DNA of 64,000 nt from Linum tenue (taxonomy: Eukaryota > Streptophyta > Magnoliopsida > Malpighiales > Linaceae), in assembly GCA_946122785.1 (NCBI GenBank), contig CAMGYJ010000011.1, forward strand, positions 39,892,513-39,956,512, written 5' to 3'. Position 1 is the stretch's first letter, and every line of letters starts with the position of its first letter. The notes under the pieces are model-generated. The model was not told the DNA's origin, did not search any database, and saw nothing but the letters and a program-made list of their open reading frames with translations. The position numbers and the translations under genes are program-made. Of this stretch, positions 53,386-64,000 are shown piece after piece.

Positions 53386-53745
53386 CTGAAAAACCAACAA
53401 ATAGCGTTGACGTGCGCTTCGTTTACGTCATCATCAGAAAAACTCAACAATTAGCGCTGACGTGCGCTTCATTTACGTCATCAACACAAAAACTCAACAA
53501 TTAGCATTGACGTGCGCTTCGTGTACGTCATCATCATAAGAATTTAACAATTGTCGTTGGCGTGTGCCTCATTTACGTCATCATTAGGAAAATCTAACAA
53601 TTGGCGTTGACGTGCGCCTCGTTTACGTCACCATCAAGAAAACTTAACAATTGGCGAAGACAAACGCCTAAAAATGTGGTCATCAGAAAATTTAACAATT
53701 GGCGATGACGAACGCCGAAAAAATACGTCACCAACCAAATATTAT
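53386..53745 (+). repeat. 50-bp tandem array, about seven copies
   Basis: CGTGCGCTTC-like blocks recur at 53411, 53461, 53511, 53561 and 53611, exactly 50 bp apart, each in the context GCGTTGACGTGCGCTTCGTT followed by TACGTCATCA. Two more degenerate units follow at about 53660 and 53709. The array ends about 80 bp before the 3' LTR. Confidence 0.92.
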
Positions 53746-53828
53746 CCTCCACTAAAATAAGAAAATGTGGTGTCTATAAGGTAACTTTGTATAACTCTTT
53801 ACATAAAGAGATATACAAGGGAGGCAAC

Positions 53829-56742
53829 TGTAGACACCACATTTTGTCAGGGCGATTTACTAATTATTACGACAAAATAAAAAGAGTTGAGAGCTCGATT
53901 TGTCTTTGGGCTAGCAATAGCAAATCCTAAACATCATTTCAATCAAAATATACTTAAGCACAAAATGGTTTGAAGTTGAACTTTGGTGGTTTGCTTTGAT
54001 TAAAGCAGATTGGATTGGAACGTTATAATCATCTAAATTTGGACTTCAAAGGAAATGTACGACTACATGCATGGCTATAGTTAACTTTAGTTGTCACAAT
54101 TTATTCAAAAGTTTTGTAGGGTTGATCAATTCAATAGATTTGATCCCCATATATTTACATGAACTGAAATCTAGATGACGAGAACCATAAAGAAAATAGA
54201 TTGCCATCAACTAATAATTACAAATTAGTTACAATTAATCACAATAGTGGTTACAGATTATGCAAAAATAAATAGTGTCCTGTGTCTAGGACAAAGCCCA
54301 AGTCAACCTCAGGTCAAAACCCACCAGTCAACTCCCAAATCCCGGTCAAGAAAAGTCAATTATAGTCAAAGGCGACCAAACTGACCCATTGACCCAGTCC
54401 AACCGATTACCAAAACCGGTCAGACTCGAACCGGTCCTGTAGCATGCTTGGGGACCAAGCTGCCTTTTTCCCTATAAAAGACCCCTTCGGCTCTTCCAAA
54501 AGGGGGACGGCTGGCTGGGATTTTCATCTTCTCCTTCTTCCCCAGCCTTCTTCTTTCTTTCTTCCTCCACTTTCCTTTCCCCTCCCAAACGCACAAACAA
54601 ACAAACAAAAACCAGAAAAACAGAAGTAACACCTCCACTCTTGTTTTGAGCAGCAAACACACATACAGACAACCCATCAAAAGAGGGAAAAAAAAAGAGA
54701 AAGATTCTGAAAATTCTCATTCCACTTCCATCTTTATTATTGATCCAACGACGACAACAACAACGAAACCTAAAAAACGAAAAAGAATCAACAGGCAGAG
54801 CAAGGAGTAGACAAGCAACTATACCCTTCATCAAACTTCAAGAGACAAAGGTAGCACAATAAAACTCAATCGATCCATTGCAATGATTTGGGAAGGAAAG
54901 TCGGATCAATCGTTTCTCCACTTAGCTTCATCATCATTCATGCTATCTAAGTGTTTTTATTACCAACGAGCACCATATTTTGATTTTTTCTTGTGCTGTC
55001 GGCCTTTTTGTTAAGTTTTCTTTTGTGTTGTTCTATCTAAGCAAACCTCAATTCCCATAATCGAATTAAACCCAGTCACAGACCCGCAAATTCCAGCTCC
55101 AAAACCATACACAAAACCAAACTATACTCCATCATCAACACACATGATTCCCAGGCTCAAACCCATCACCAAACTTACCAACGCCTCTTAATCCCAAAAA
55201 CTTACCAAAATAAAAGTCCACCTCTTGTCATTTTCGTCGACCCCGGTGAAACACAGCTGCCGGCGGCGACCCTCTGTTTCCTTTCGTCCCCGTTGCTTTT
55301 CTCCCTTCCATCGATCGAAACCTAAACTGAAAACGAAACAAAAGAAAAGGGTTCAGAGCCCCAAAACTTGCCGAATCGGGAATCAAAACCAAAATAAGAC
55401 CTCACCCATCTTGTGGCGCCAGCGCCGGCGACATCGCTAGTGCCCGTATGCGGCGACCTTCCCTCGATTGTTTTGCTCCTCCTCCATCTCCACCAGGAAA
55501 CTTGAAAATCCAGAAATAAAAAAAAATCATCAGAAACCACATTCAAATAAAAAACCCCTAGAAATTGAATATGCAAGCCTTGAATCTTGACTTACTGTCG
55601 ATTCGAGGACCGTACTTTCTTTTTTCGAGTCTTTTCTGTGTTTCCAAAACGAACACGAGAGAGGAGTAAGAAGTAGAAGATGAAACGAGAAGGTTGCAGA
55701 TTGCATCGTTTCCTTTTCCTCTCTTTCAGTTTTGTTTGTTTTCTGGAGAGAGAAGAGTGGAGAAAAGATGATGATGGAGTTGGCGGCCGCTAGATGCAAA
55801 TGGCGGAGGGATTAGAGTTTTGTTAAGTGGTGTGATAATTTGTGAATGACAACTTTGCCCTTTTGTTGTCAGTTAAAATAACTACGGTTCTGATTTGACA
55901 ATGCTACTAATTAGGCCGTTAGCCTATGTCATGTTATGATTAATTGACACCTAATTTTTAACTTGACACGTTTAATACATAAGTCTCATACCAATTCAAC
56001 ATGACAAAATATTTAGCTTAATTTAATTATGATAATTATTTATACATGTCAAAATTTCTAAATATTTAATACTTAAGCAATGGTCAATAGACCATGCTTG
56101 TCGTCTTTTACGAAAGTCTTTGAACAATTATCAACTACTCAATTACAAAATAAAAAAATGGTAAATATATTCAAAAACTCAATCTCATACCTTAAACACG
56201 ATCAATAGAACGTGTTAGGTTTCATCCTCTAAAAACTCTTTAATTGACGAACTACGTGGACTTTGATCCCGATTAACACGGGTACGTAGGCAACCAATAG
56301 GTTCGAGTCCAACTAATAAAAAATATTTTCTTTACTTTCTAGATTTTGCATCAATAGATGGATAATCTAATTGTATACAAATTTTAACTCATTATTCCAA
56401 TTGGACTCCAAAATACATAATTAACAAATTTCAAATAATGAATATCTAATTAATCGAATCATATAATTAAATACATCAAAGCCGCAAATAATAAATACAC
56501 CAACCCTTCAAAACTTATCGATTTAAGTAGTACCCATTTGGGGCGTTGTGGGGTTGAATACACTTCCCCACACGTAACCGTACTCCCGAACCGGGATTCT
56601 CTAAAATTTCGCAGACCAAATCCCGGTTTCGACGCTAAGGTCGAGACCGGCCAAGAGGTGTTCGATCCACCACAAATATGATCGATGGCGGCTCCGAGCA
56701 ATTCGCAACGGATACCTCGATTTTCGAGGGGCGGTTGCGACA
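53829..56742 (+). repeat. 3' LTR of the Ogre-like element
   Basis: 2,914 bp, preceded by the purine-rich AAGGGAGGCAAC and followed by the GATTC duplication. It lacks the hAT insertion found in the 5' LTR. Confidence 0.92.
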
Positions 56743-56747
56743 GATTC

Positions 56748-57917
56748 AATTGTTTTGTGTTGAGAAAATTGGGCCAAATTAAGGTAGCATAAATTTGGAT
56801 GAAGCAATTTGGTATGGTGAATTTTGAATTGATTCGTTTTGAGTCAATTAGAATTAATTGTCTATGACGAGAGTATGTAATTCAAATTGACTCATTTTGA
56901 AAAATAAAACAATTGATCAAATTATCTTGTTTTTTAATTGATTCATACAAACGAAGGCTAAAGAGCGGGGAGTGATTGTTGCATGCTTTAGAAAGCTTTA
57001 CAAGTCTTTTTATTAACTTGTGCCCTTTTTATATGGGTTATAGGTATAATATGTCATTCTATTATGTCGTTTTATCAAACATGTCACTTTACTATTTTTT
57101 ACATCAAACATACCTCAATACTTTGGAAAAATTATCAAACATGCCCTTCTGTTAAAATTTTGATGAAAAAACCGTTAACCACGGCCACACTTTGGTTTGG
57201 ACGACATAAATGTCTAAAATATCCCTAATTATTTCACTTTAGAATTTTTTTTGGTTCTTTATATAGCCAAATAATTCTAATAATTTCACTTTGACAGACC
57301 CAGAGAAATAAAATAAGGGACAAAACTGATATTTTTCCTCCCATTTGTCGATGTCGGGTCATCTAAATCTCGGTTCAACCATGATTGACGATTTAGGAAT
57401 AACATACCTTTCCTTGGTGGTGGAAGCAGGTTTAGGAATAATAATGATGGTATAATAAATAATAATGCGTGTGAGAGAGCTGAACAGAAAAAGGACAAAG
57501 ATGAGGAGATGGCAGTGCAAGCATCGAATAGCGGGTAAAGTTTGAGAATGGATTCTTGCAGTAAACCAAGGCAGGAGGATTGATTTCAGAACACATTGGG
57601 GTCTCTCTTAACTTTCAATAGAAGAAAGAGGAGTAACTTTGAGATACCAAAACACCTTTTAAGCTACCTGTTCTTATTCAAAAGAGGAGCTCTAACAACT
57701 AGTTGCAATGGCACATGTATGTATGTATGTGTATCTCCCTACTCAAACGATATATTAGTGCGTCGTAAAACATATTACATGTTTCGAATGAATGAATGAA
57801 TAATATGTCCCAACACGAGACACGGGGAAGACTCTCTATATTTGGTTTGGGAGTGAACCAAGTTTGCATCGAGTCAAGGTAAAAGGCGGTAGCATAGCAC
57901 ATTGAGGGGAAAAAAAG
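56748..57917. other. Intergenic DNA
   Basis: AT-rich. The stretch 57040-57180 repeats phrases such as ATCAAACATG and looks like an older mobile-element remnant. No gene is supported. Confidence 0.45.
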
Positions 57918-58288
57918 TGTCAGAACAGAAGCGTGCAATCGATAATCCAAACCAACATGAACGAACACAAATTTAACGTGGTTCACTAACACAATGTGTG
58001 CTAGCTAATCCACGGGCAGGGGGAACAAATTTCACTGATTTGAGTAGAGTACAGGTTACAAACCAAATTCCAAACGGACAAACCAAACAAACTAACCTGA
58101 CTGACCTTACAACAGATTAGGTTGGTGAATAGTATTTATAGAAATCTTCTCCTAATCCCAAACATAAAACCAAACACCTTTTCCAAACCTACAAGGAAAA
58201 TGCCAAAACAAAGCCCAAACACAAACCCAAACAAAATAGACCCAAAACACAAAACAAACCCAAATCAAATTCAAGTCATATTCTAACA
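57918..58288 (-). mobile_element. Probable solo copia LTR (371 bp)
   Basis: The segment begins TGTCAGAACAGA and ends TTCTAACA, forming short inverted ends, and contains TTAACGTGGTTCAC and a TAATCCACGGG block, common in plant copia LTRs. No matching target duplication is visible, so the boundaries are tentative. Confidence 0.45.
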
Positions 58289-59560
58289 GAGGGTTTGACT
58301 GGGTCAAACTCAAATGTAAGGAAGTACAAAGTTCAGGAACTCAAATGGAAACATCCTAAAGTTTGGGCATTCTCCCGACCGTGCTATACAAAGAAAACTA
58401 ATAAAGCACCAGAGGTGCTTTTGATCAAAGTAACGCAGCAAACCAAACTCTCGAACGATAAGTGATGGATAGATAGAATTTCGCCACAATCAAGGTGATT
58501 ACTTGATTGATAAGAAACTTGTAAAACGAATCTGGAATCCTCACAGAAAAGCCTCACAAGGGTTCTCGAATTAGCAATGGAATCCTCACAAAACTAACTC
58601 AAGGATTTGATTCTTGAGACACAACTCAAAGACTCAAAAACTCACGTAGGAGTAATTTTTATTCAACTCAACTCTTATATGTTTTTACAACGAAAATAGA
58701 AAGCTATTTATAGCCAAGAAAACCTAATACACACCTAATGTAAGTAGGAAACAAGTAAGGTAAAATTCTACACTAAAAAGGACACAAAGGTTGGACCCAA
58801 ACTTCCTTTCTTGAAGCACAAGTAAGCTGCCAGCAAAACAGGCAAAAGGCAACTTTCGTACTAACTTCACGCCTTTCGTTCGAGGCCTTCCCGAACTCCA
58901 ATTCTTCATCCAATTCCTTCCCTTTGTACATAAACATACATAGTTTCATGTTTTGGAAGCCTTTGGACTTGAATCGGATCCATACTCCTCGAATTAAGCT
59001 CCAAAGTAGACTTCATGAACACAGATTTTCACTTAGACAGATTTTGGCAGTTTTCCTGTTTTGAGATAGCAAATTTGAGGCCTTGAAAACCAACCTTAAT
59101 GACTTCGTTGGGATCCAAACACCATGTCAATTTGAAGAGGGAGACCTTATCTTCAAAACAAACCCTTAAACTCCAATTTTAAGTGAGCCAATTGTGAGAA
59201 CCAAGCCTCCAAAGTAGGTACCTCGACATTGTTCCAACACTCAACCAAATTCTGCCTCTTTTCTTTCCAACCTTGATAGCTTTTTTGGCAAGTAATTGTG
59301 ACTTGTAGAAGTGGTCAATTTGGATCATATAAAAAACAATCCCCAATAAACATTTCACTCATGCTGTCATGCATGACTGACGCACGGGTAAGTAGATAAC
59401 GGATTAAACTGACAATTATATAATTCATACTCATGAATTCAATTCAATCCAATTCAATTTATTTATTAAATTATTCATTTAATTTGATTAATTTAAATTC
59501 AATTTATTTTATCCAAATTCAATAAGGAGATCATTTTGGAGTGTTAGTCAGTCGGTTTTG
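58289..59560. other. Intergenic DNA with LTR-like texture
   Basis: Parts of 58430-59300 resemble a retrotransposon LTR (phrases such as CTCGAACGATAAG and repeated TCCTCACA), but no ends or second copy could be set. A short AT-rich tract follows (59400-59520). Confidence 0.35.
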
Positions 59561-59615
59561 GTTTAACCGATAACTGAGAAAACCGATTTTCAGTTTTCTC
59601 AGTTATCGGTTAAAC
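59561..59615. repeat. Perfect 23-bp inverted repeat with 9-nt loop
   Basis: Arms 59561-59583 and 59593-59615 are exact complements (GTTTAACCGATAACTGAG...). The second arm is also the start of the 97-bp tandem duplication. Confidence 0.9.
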
Positions 59616-59786
59616 CGAGCCACGACTTTCTGCTGCCGACCACCGACCGTGAGGGACACCATGGCTAGCCGACCACCGACGTTGGGTCGGTTTTCTCAGT
59701 TATCGGTTAAACCGAGCCACCACTTTCTGCTGCCGACCACCGACCGTGAGGGACACCATGGCTAGCCGACCACCGACGTTGGGTTA
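59593..59786. repeat. 97-bp tandem duplication
   Basis: Copies at 59593-59689 and 59690-59786, nearly identical (one G/C difference near 59623). Each contains GCTGCCGACCACCGACCGT. Confidence 0.9.
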
Positions 59787-60448
59787 TCGATTTTGGTTAG
59801 GTTAGCCGCATACCCGAAAAACACTCCCTTCTCTCCAAAAAATTCATTAAAATTATTTTAAAAAAATGAAAACCCCCCACCACTGAATCCTTATCTCCTT
59901 CTCTCTTCTTCCCCCCAGGCCACCACTCATTGCTTCTTCCATTTATCTGGACACCACGACCACAGAGGAGAAGTAGAGGCACAACGCGGCGGACATCGGG
60001 GCATAGCGGTTGACGATTCGAGGAGGAAAAGCAGGGGGTCGCGCACGTGAACGACGGAGTGGAGGGCTAGGGTCGTCGCCGGGGTCGGAGGGTGGAGATG
60101 CAGAGGTCGACGGGGGGCGAGAGGCGGAACGGAGGGCAGAGGTCGTCGTCGGACGCGGAGGGTGGAGGCGGGAGGGGAGACATGGATGGTGGAGGAGGGA
60201 TAAAGTTTCGTTTTTTGGGGGAGGGGGTTGCTGGGAATAAGTCTTTTTACTTTTCGGGGAAGGGTTCTGGGAATTGGTCCATTACAGGGAGTGGTTGTGA
60301 TGAATTTCACTATTCTGATTTGAGGGTTTCCCTTTCTTTGAAGGGTTTTCTTTTGAGATTTTTCCAAAAATAGCACTGTTTAAAAAAACAATTCCAAAAA
60401 TAGCATCCAACTCCGAAAAATTTCAAAAATAGCACCATTTTTGTAAAA
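59787..60448. other. GC-rich region without identified gene
   Basis: Short frames on both strands (for example 60010-60240 + and 60376-59927 -) are Gly/Arg- or Pro-rich and mirror each other, as expected of GC-rich chance frames. The end contains CAAAAATAGCA repeated four times. Confidence 0.4.
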
Positions 60449-60630
60449 CCGCCACCCGGAGGTGCGTTTTTCGATGAAAACGCCACCCGAGGGCGCATTT
60501 TTCGATGAAAACGCCACCCGAGGGCGCGTTTTCGATGAAAACCGCACTGGTAGGGAGCGGTTTTGCAGACCGCACCCCCAGGGTGCGTTTTGGTTGCAAA
60601 CCGCACCCCCAGGGTGCGTTCTGCGTTTTT
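60449..60630. repeat. 31-bp tandem array, six palindromic units
   Basis: CGCCACCC or CGCACCCC blocks recur at 60450, 60481, 60512, 60542, 60570 and 60601. Each unit holds its own small palindrome, for example GCACCCCCAGGGTGC, so every unit could form a stem. Three units carry TTCGATGAAAA and two carry TTGGTTGCAAA-like linkers. Confidence 0.88.
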
Positions 60631-61253
60631 TTTTTTTTTTTGAAAAATCCTAACTTAGGTGGAAACTTCAAATGAACGTATCTTTATGTTCGGGTATCCG
60701 ATCGTCGCGATTTTTTTTTATTCCGCATAACTTTTTGAGATCTTGCAAGCCGAAGACTGCCAAAGGTGGTTCGGTCTCGCCTTCGTCCCAAAAAATGTCG
60801 TTTGCTACCCCGACTACCATTATATCTATAAAATCACTATTAATAAACCGCTATACTACTATAACAAAATCACGACTATGGAGAATCCTCCACTTTCTAT
60901 ATCCTTGATAAAAACAACTCCATAATCTCTTCTCTTGCACTCTTGTGATTTCACGAGTCCAAATCTGCCAACAAAAACAAAGCTAAAAAAAATCACTACT
61001 TCACCATTTAAAACAGTACTAGTGTAAAATAAAATTGCTAAGCCATCAAATGAACAAAGCAAAAAACCTTGAAGAACAACTACCCGTAAAATATAAAAGA
61101 GCCTAGACTTCGTAGTTCAACTTGCATGAGATTCTTGTGGAGGAGATCGATCGATGGATGGAACTGGGAAAAAAGGAGTCTTGTTGGAAGATGATTGGGG
61201 ACATGGGAGAGAGATCTGCACTCAGCGACACTGCAGGTGAGAATCGTGGCGGC
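60631..61253. other. Intergenic DNA
   Basis: No supported gene. The segment 61120-61253 may be continuous with 61682 onward across the MITE, see below. Confidence 0.4.
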
Positions 61254-61681
61254 CAGAGGTGGCAAATGGATTGGATTGGTGGATCTATGAATCAAATAGA
61301 TTGGATCTAATGGATTGGTGGATTCATGGATTGGATCAAGTGGATTGGTGGATTATCCATGAATCCAAATGACATCCTCAACCAAGGACCAATATGTAAA
61401 ATGTAAAAAGTTTAGGTACTAAAATGTCACAATGAAAAATTTTAGGTACCAAAACGTAATTTTCCAATGATATTTTTCGTATAAAAAATTAAATTTTAGG
61501 TACCAAAATGTAAAAAATAAAAATTATAGGTACTAAACCATAATTTGCCACTAATCCATGGATCCAATCCATGAATCCACCAATCCAATTGGATTTAGAT
61601 CAAATGGATTGGATTTAAATAGATTGAATTAGGTGGATATTTTTAATGGATTGATGGATTGGATTGAAATTGCCACCTCTA
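61254..61681. mobile_element. hAT-type MITE (about 428 bp)
   Basis: Inverted ends (C/T)AGAGGTGGCAA, subterminal ATGGATTGGATTGG-type repeats, and flanks GTGGCGGC / ATGGCGGT that match at 6 of 8 positions, a worn 8-bp target duplication. Confidence 0.7.
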
Positions 61682-61938
61682 ATGGCGGTGCAAAGAAGGC
61701 TTCGAGATTGCGGTGACGGACAAGAACGACGTCGACGAGAGCAGCAACCTGTATGTGGGAGTCGCGGCCGATGATGGCAGCCATGACATAGTGGTGACTG
61801 GAATCGAATCTCTCGGAAAGAGAAATGTGTAGAGGAAATTGGAGAAGAAAAAGGGGCGGAAATCAAAAATAGAAATATAGGGGAAAGGAGGAGAGTGGTT
61901 GCTTTATTTCACCATCAAATCCGCACACGTTATCGAGG
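61682..61938. other. GC-richer flank, possible old exon
   Basis: Joining 61253 to 61682 across the MITE gives a minus-strand frame with phrases such as 'VALVDVVLVRHRN', but no family is recognised. It ends at the 11-bp repeat of the next insertion. Confidence 0.35.
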
Positions 61939-62963
61939 CTCAAGATAGGGTGCATAACCCATGGTTATGCACCCATCAATAACCAAATCTGGACCCTTCA
62001 TTTAGAAAATCCAGATCTAAGGATGGAGAATTAAAGGCTATTTTTATTTTCACTAGTTTTCTTAATTGACTCATATCTTTTTCGTTTTAACTCGGATTTT
62101 AATTTTTTTTGCACAGATGGAACGAGTTCACCATGCTCTACAAAATGAGATCAATTTTCAATATTTTTTGAGGAAAAAAAAAATTCTGGCCTCTCGGTAC
62201 CAACTGCATACCATATGGTATCTTCTTCGTTTTTAATTCGTTTTTGAAAACGTTTGCACAGCAGGGACGAGTTCATCATGATCTACTGGATCTACAAATT
62301 TCTGGGTGAACAAATTATAGGACCAAAAAATACCACACAATACCATACAATACCACCCTGGTAGGGTGGTATTGTATGGTATTGTATGGTATCTTCTTCG
62401 TTTTTAATTCGTTTTTGAAAACGTTTGCACAGAAGGGACGAGTTCATCATGATCTATTGGATCTACAAATTTCTGGGTGAACAAATTACAGGACCAAAAA
62501 ATACCACACAATACCATACAATACCACCCTGGTACGGGGTGGTATTGTGTTGTATACAATGTTAAAAGTCGTAAATTACAATTAATATACTTCTACTATC
62601 ATGTATTCAACCATCCTACAGTTTGATTTGTTCATACCACCATGGTACGTTTTTCAAAACATAGGTATGCTTTTATTTCAATACCAGTCAATACCATATG
62701 GTATAGGCTGGTAAAAAATGGCTCAATTTTTTTTGTTCGAAAAATATATTAAAGTGGATATCATTTTGAAGAGCATAATTAATCTGATCTAACTGTGCAA
62801 AAAAAATTAAATTTCGACTTAAAATGAGCGAGAAATCGTCCTTCAAAGATTAAAGAGGGAAAAATTAAAGGCTTTCTATGAGAGAGAGGATGCTGATGTC
62901 ATGCTGATGTGGACGGGTTACTCATGGTTACTCACCATAAGGTTACTGACCTGATCCATTCCC
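61939..62963. mobile_element. Unclassified 1,025-bp insertion flanked by an 11-bp direct repeat
   Basis: CGTTATCGAGG occurs at 61928-61938 and 62964-62974. The insert has no ORF of note. Its two halves share inverted subterminal phrases: TTTAATTTTTTTTGCACAG near 62098 and its complement near 62797, and ATTAAAGGCT near 62031 and its complement-like AAAGGCTTTC on the other side. Clear terminal inverted repeats are lacking. The direct repeat is longer than the 9 bp of MULEs, so the family is open. Confidence 0.6.
62221..62560. repeat. 171-bp tandem duplication with hairpins
   Basis: Copies start at 62221 and 62392 with TCTTCTTCGTTTTTAATTCG. Each ends in an ATACCATACAATACCACCC palindrome; in the first copy the arms 62340-62359 and 62363-62382 are perfect over 20 bp with a 3-nt loop. 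A third, diverged copy of the GCACAG...GACGAGTTCA part lies at about 62112. Confidence 0.9.
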
Positions 62964-62974
62964 CGTTATCGAGG

Positions 62975-63499
62975 AGCTTATGGGTTTGGTCCAACGGTGA
63001 ATGATTGAAGGTGGCTTAGGCTACTTCCACTGCTCTCCGTTTGGGTTGGTTTGCTTCGGTTACCTTGTTCGGCGTTCATCTCAGCTTGTCGCCCCTGGGG
63101 TTTCGATCGGTGGAGGGAGCTGTTGTGCAGAGGCGCAGCCAGCGGTAGTTCCCTAGGGCTGCAATCAAGTGCAAGCTTATCCAAAATACCCTTGACGACT
63201 AACTACCATTGGATTTAGGGCTGGAGATCGGGTTGGGTCCTAGTACCCGGACCCAAAAAACGTCAGTTTGAGGAACCAGACCCGACCCAGACTCGGTTCT
63301 TGGGTACCCGAGACCCAAAGCCACGGTTCTCGGGTATGGTTCGGTCACCCGAATACCCATCAGCCACCGAAGACAACCTGTTACAGCAGCTTTATTGAAG
63401 AAAAAAACAGACATGAAGAAACTAGAATCTGGAAAAACTAAACATGCACCTGAAAAAAGAGTTACATAACAAACACAACCAAGTCAATTCATCATCAGT
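62975..63499. other. Intergenic DNA with a truncated hAT MITE-like segment
   Basis: The segment 63217-63360 begins TAGGGCTGGAGATCGGGTT and has repeated GGTACCCGAGACC blocks, like the start of the hAT element at 45664, but no right end or duplication is found. Confidence 0.4.
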
Positions 63500-63757
63500 T
63501 CACCATCTTAGTTCAACAAGGGAAGTAGAAAACCCCAAATTAAAAGTTTCAACAGCAAACACATTTTGACGAGGACCAGCGGCGGCTACGGTCGGAGGAG
63601 GAGGACGCGCGCCGGCGAAAAAACTTGCAGATGGATGTACACTTCCAATAGATGATTCACCTCTCTTCTTCGATCTCTTCTTAGCCTTCCCTGCGACATG
63701 TAAAGGATCAGGGGTTGCTGCTGATTCGTCTCTCTTCCTCCCACCTGCTCGTTCCAT
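63500..63757 (-). CDS. Hypothetical small basic protein or first exon
   Basis: An 85-codon frame starting at ATG 63757. The N-terminal half is Lys/Arg-rich ('MERAGGRKRDE', 'GKAKKRSKKRGESS'), and then comes a Pro/Ala-rich stretch. No family is recognised. The region upstream (63758-63960) is GC-rich and promoter-like. It could be a real small nuclear protein, the first exon of a gene, or a chance frame. Confidence 0.35.
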   Translation of the reverse strand: MERAGGRKRDESAATPDPLHVAGKAKKRSKKRGESSIGSVHPSASFFAGARPPPPTVAAAGPRQNVFAVETFNLGFSTSLVELRW

Positions 63758-64000
63758 GATTGTTTAAGTATATGACAGTCGGCGATTTGGTGGTGGAAGC
63801 CGCGGAAGGAAAAGAAGGAAGGCTTTTGTCTGCGTCTCTGCGAGAGGGAAGTGGAGAGTGGCCGCTGGGAGCTGGGGAACGAAAATGGGAAGGGGAAGAT
63901 TTCGCTGTCTGCGCTGGAGCTTAGGGTTAGCGGCTGTCGGGCTGAGGGGGGCCGAGGGCCTGAAGGCTGGGCAGTGGGCTGGGCCTCAATGAATATTTGG
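63758..64000. other. GC-rich, promoter-like edge of the window
   Basis: Purine-rich on the + strand (pyrimidine-rich on the minus strand), as in leaders and promoters of plant genes reading leftward. Nothing further can be assigned. Confidence 0.35.

Larger units (their letters stand above)
45471..56742 (+). mobile_element. Large non-autonomous Ogre/Tat-like LTR retrotransposon (LARD-like)
   Basis: An 11,272-bp element with LTRs 45471-49451 (including a 1,068-bp later insertion) and 53829-56742 (2,914 bp), both TGTAGACACC...GCGACA. A perfect 5-bp target duplication GATTC lies at 45466-45470 and 56743-56747. The primer-binding site TGGCGACTCCGCTGGGGA is the type used by Ogre/Tat elements. The 4.4-kb interior has no gag or pol; it holds three tandem arrays, two of them directly before the 3' LTR, as is known for Ogre/Tat 3' regions. 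LTRs differ by roughly 1-2% in the parts compared. It must rely on proteins from a related autonomous element. Confidence 0.92.

Noticed and set aside
53386..53745. CRISPR-like regular 50-bp spacing
   Set aside because: Whole 50-bp units are repeated with no unique spacers, and the host is a plant; it is a tandem array of a retrotransposon.
59927..60376. 149-codon minus-strand ORF
   Set aside because: Pro/Arg-rich in a GC-rich region with mirror ORFs on the other strand; no domain.

Overview
The window is a stretch of nuclear chromosome from a flowering plant, most likely a eudicot. The evidence is spliced genes with GT-AG introns, AT-rich intergenic DNA, plant lineages of LTR retrotransposons (Athila, Tat, Ogre-like, copia, TRIM), hAT and Mutator derivatives, and plant proteins (organellar GatA, a VQ/MKS1-type protein). 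The species cannot be named from sequence alone.

Only three host genes are clear, all on the + strand. (1) 12485-14155 encodes a DEUBAD-domain protein related to NFRKB/INO80G, with a 5' UTR intron and a 19-codon upstream ORF. (2) 25632-29745 is a ten-exon gene for the organellar glutamyl-tRNA(Gln) amidotransferase subunit A (GatA, 555 aa); every exon joins in frame and the amidase catalytic triad is present. (3) 38719-39558 is an intronless VQ-motif gene resembling MKS1 (VQ21). A short ORF at 63500-63757 (-) is a weak candidate.

The rest is mostly nested mobile DNA. From left to right: a dead LINE (1-330 and 7433-10464) split by an Athila-like gypsy element on the minus strand (331-7432), whose gag-protease frame has three in-frame stops and whose RT-integrase part is almost wholly deleted; a hAT-type MITE (10859-11231); a copia element lacking gag and protease (15335-18622, -); a nearly intact, very young Tat element (19135-25423, +) with LTRs differing at 2 of 499 sites, ending 208 bp before the GatA start codon; a hAT MITE (30872-31290); a hAT transposase remnant (32293-33318); a copia deletion derivative with TA...CA LTR ends (34270-36945) carrying a three-copy inverted/direct foldback block; another hAT MITE (37666-37928); a nest at 40298-44614 holding a TRIM (40756-42605) that itself holds a solo LTR, plus a Pack-MULE-like element (43146-44515) with a MAP-kinase-kinase fragment; and an 11.3-kb non-autonomous Ogre/Tat-like element (45471-56742) with 2.9-kb LTRs, no genes and three tandem arrays. 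Its left LTR carries a 1,060-bp hAT insertion, and the right LTR shows the empty site. The last 7 kb holds tandem duplications, a long perfect hairpin, a MITE and an unclassified 1,025-bp insertion flanked by an 11-bp direct repeat.

The host genes are not functionally linked to each other. What ties the window together is the insertion history: most boundaries are fixed by target-site duplications readable in the sequence. I found no tRNA, rRNA or CRISPR locus. The most unusual structures are the foldback block, the Pack-MULE-like kinase fragment, the unclassified 11-bp-TSD insertion and the gene-less Ogre-like element.
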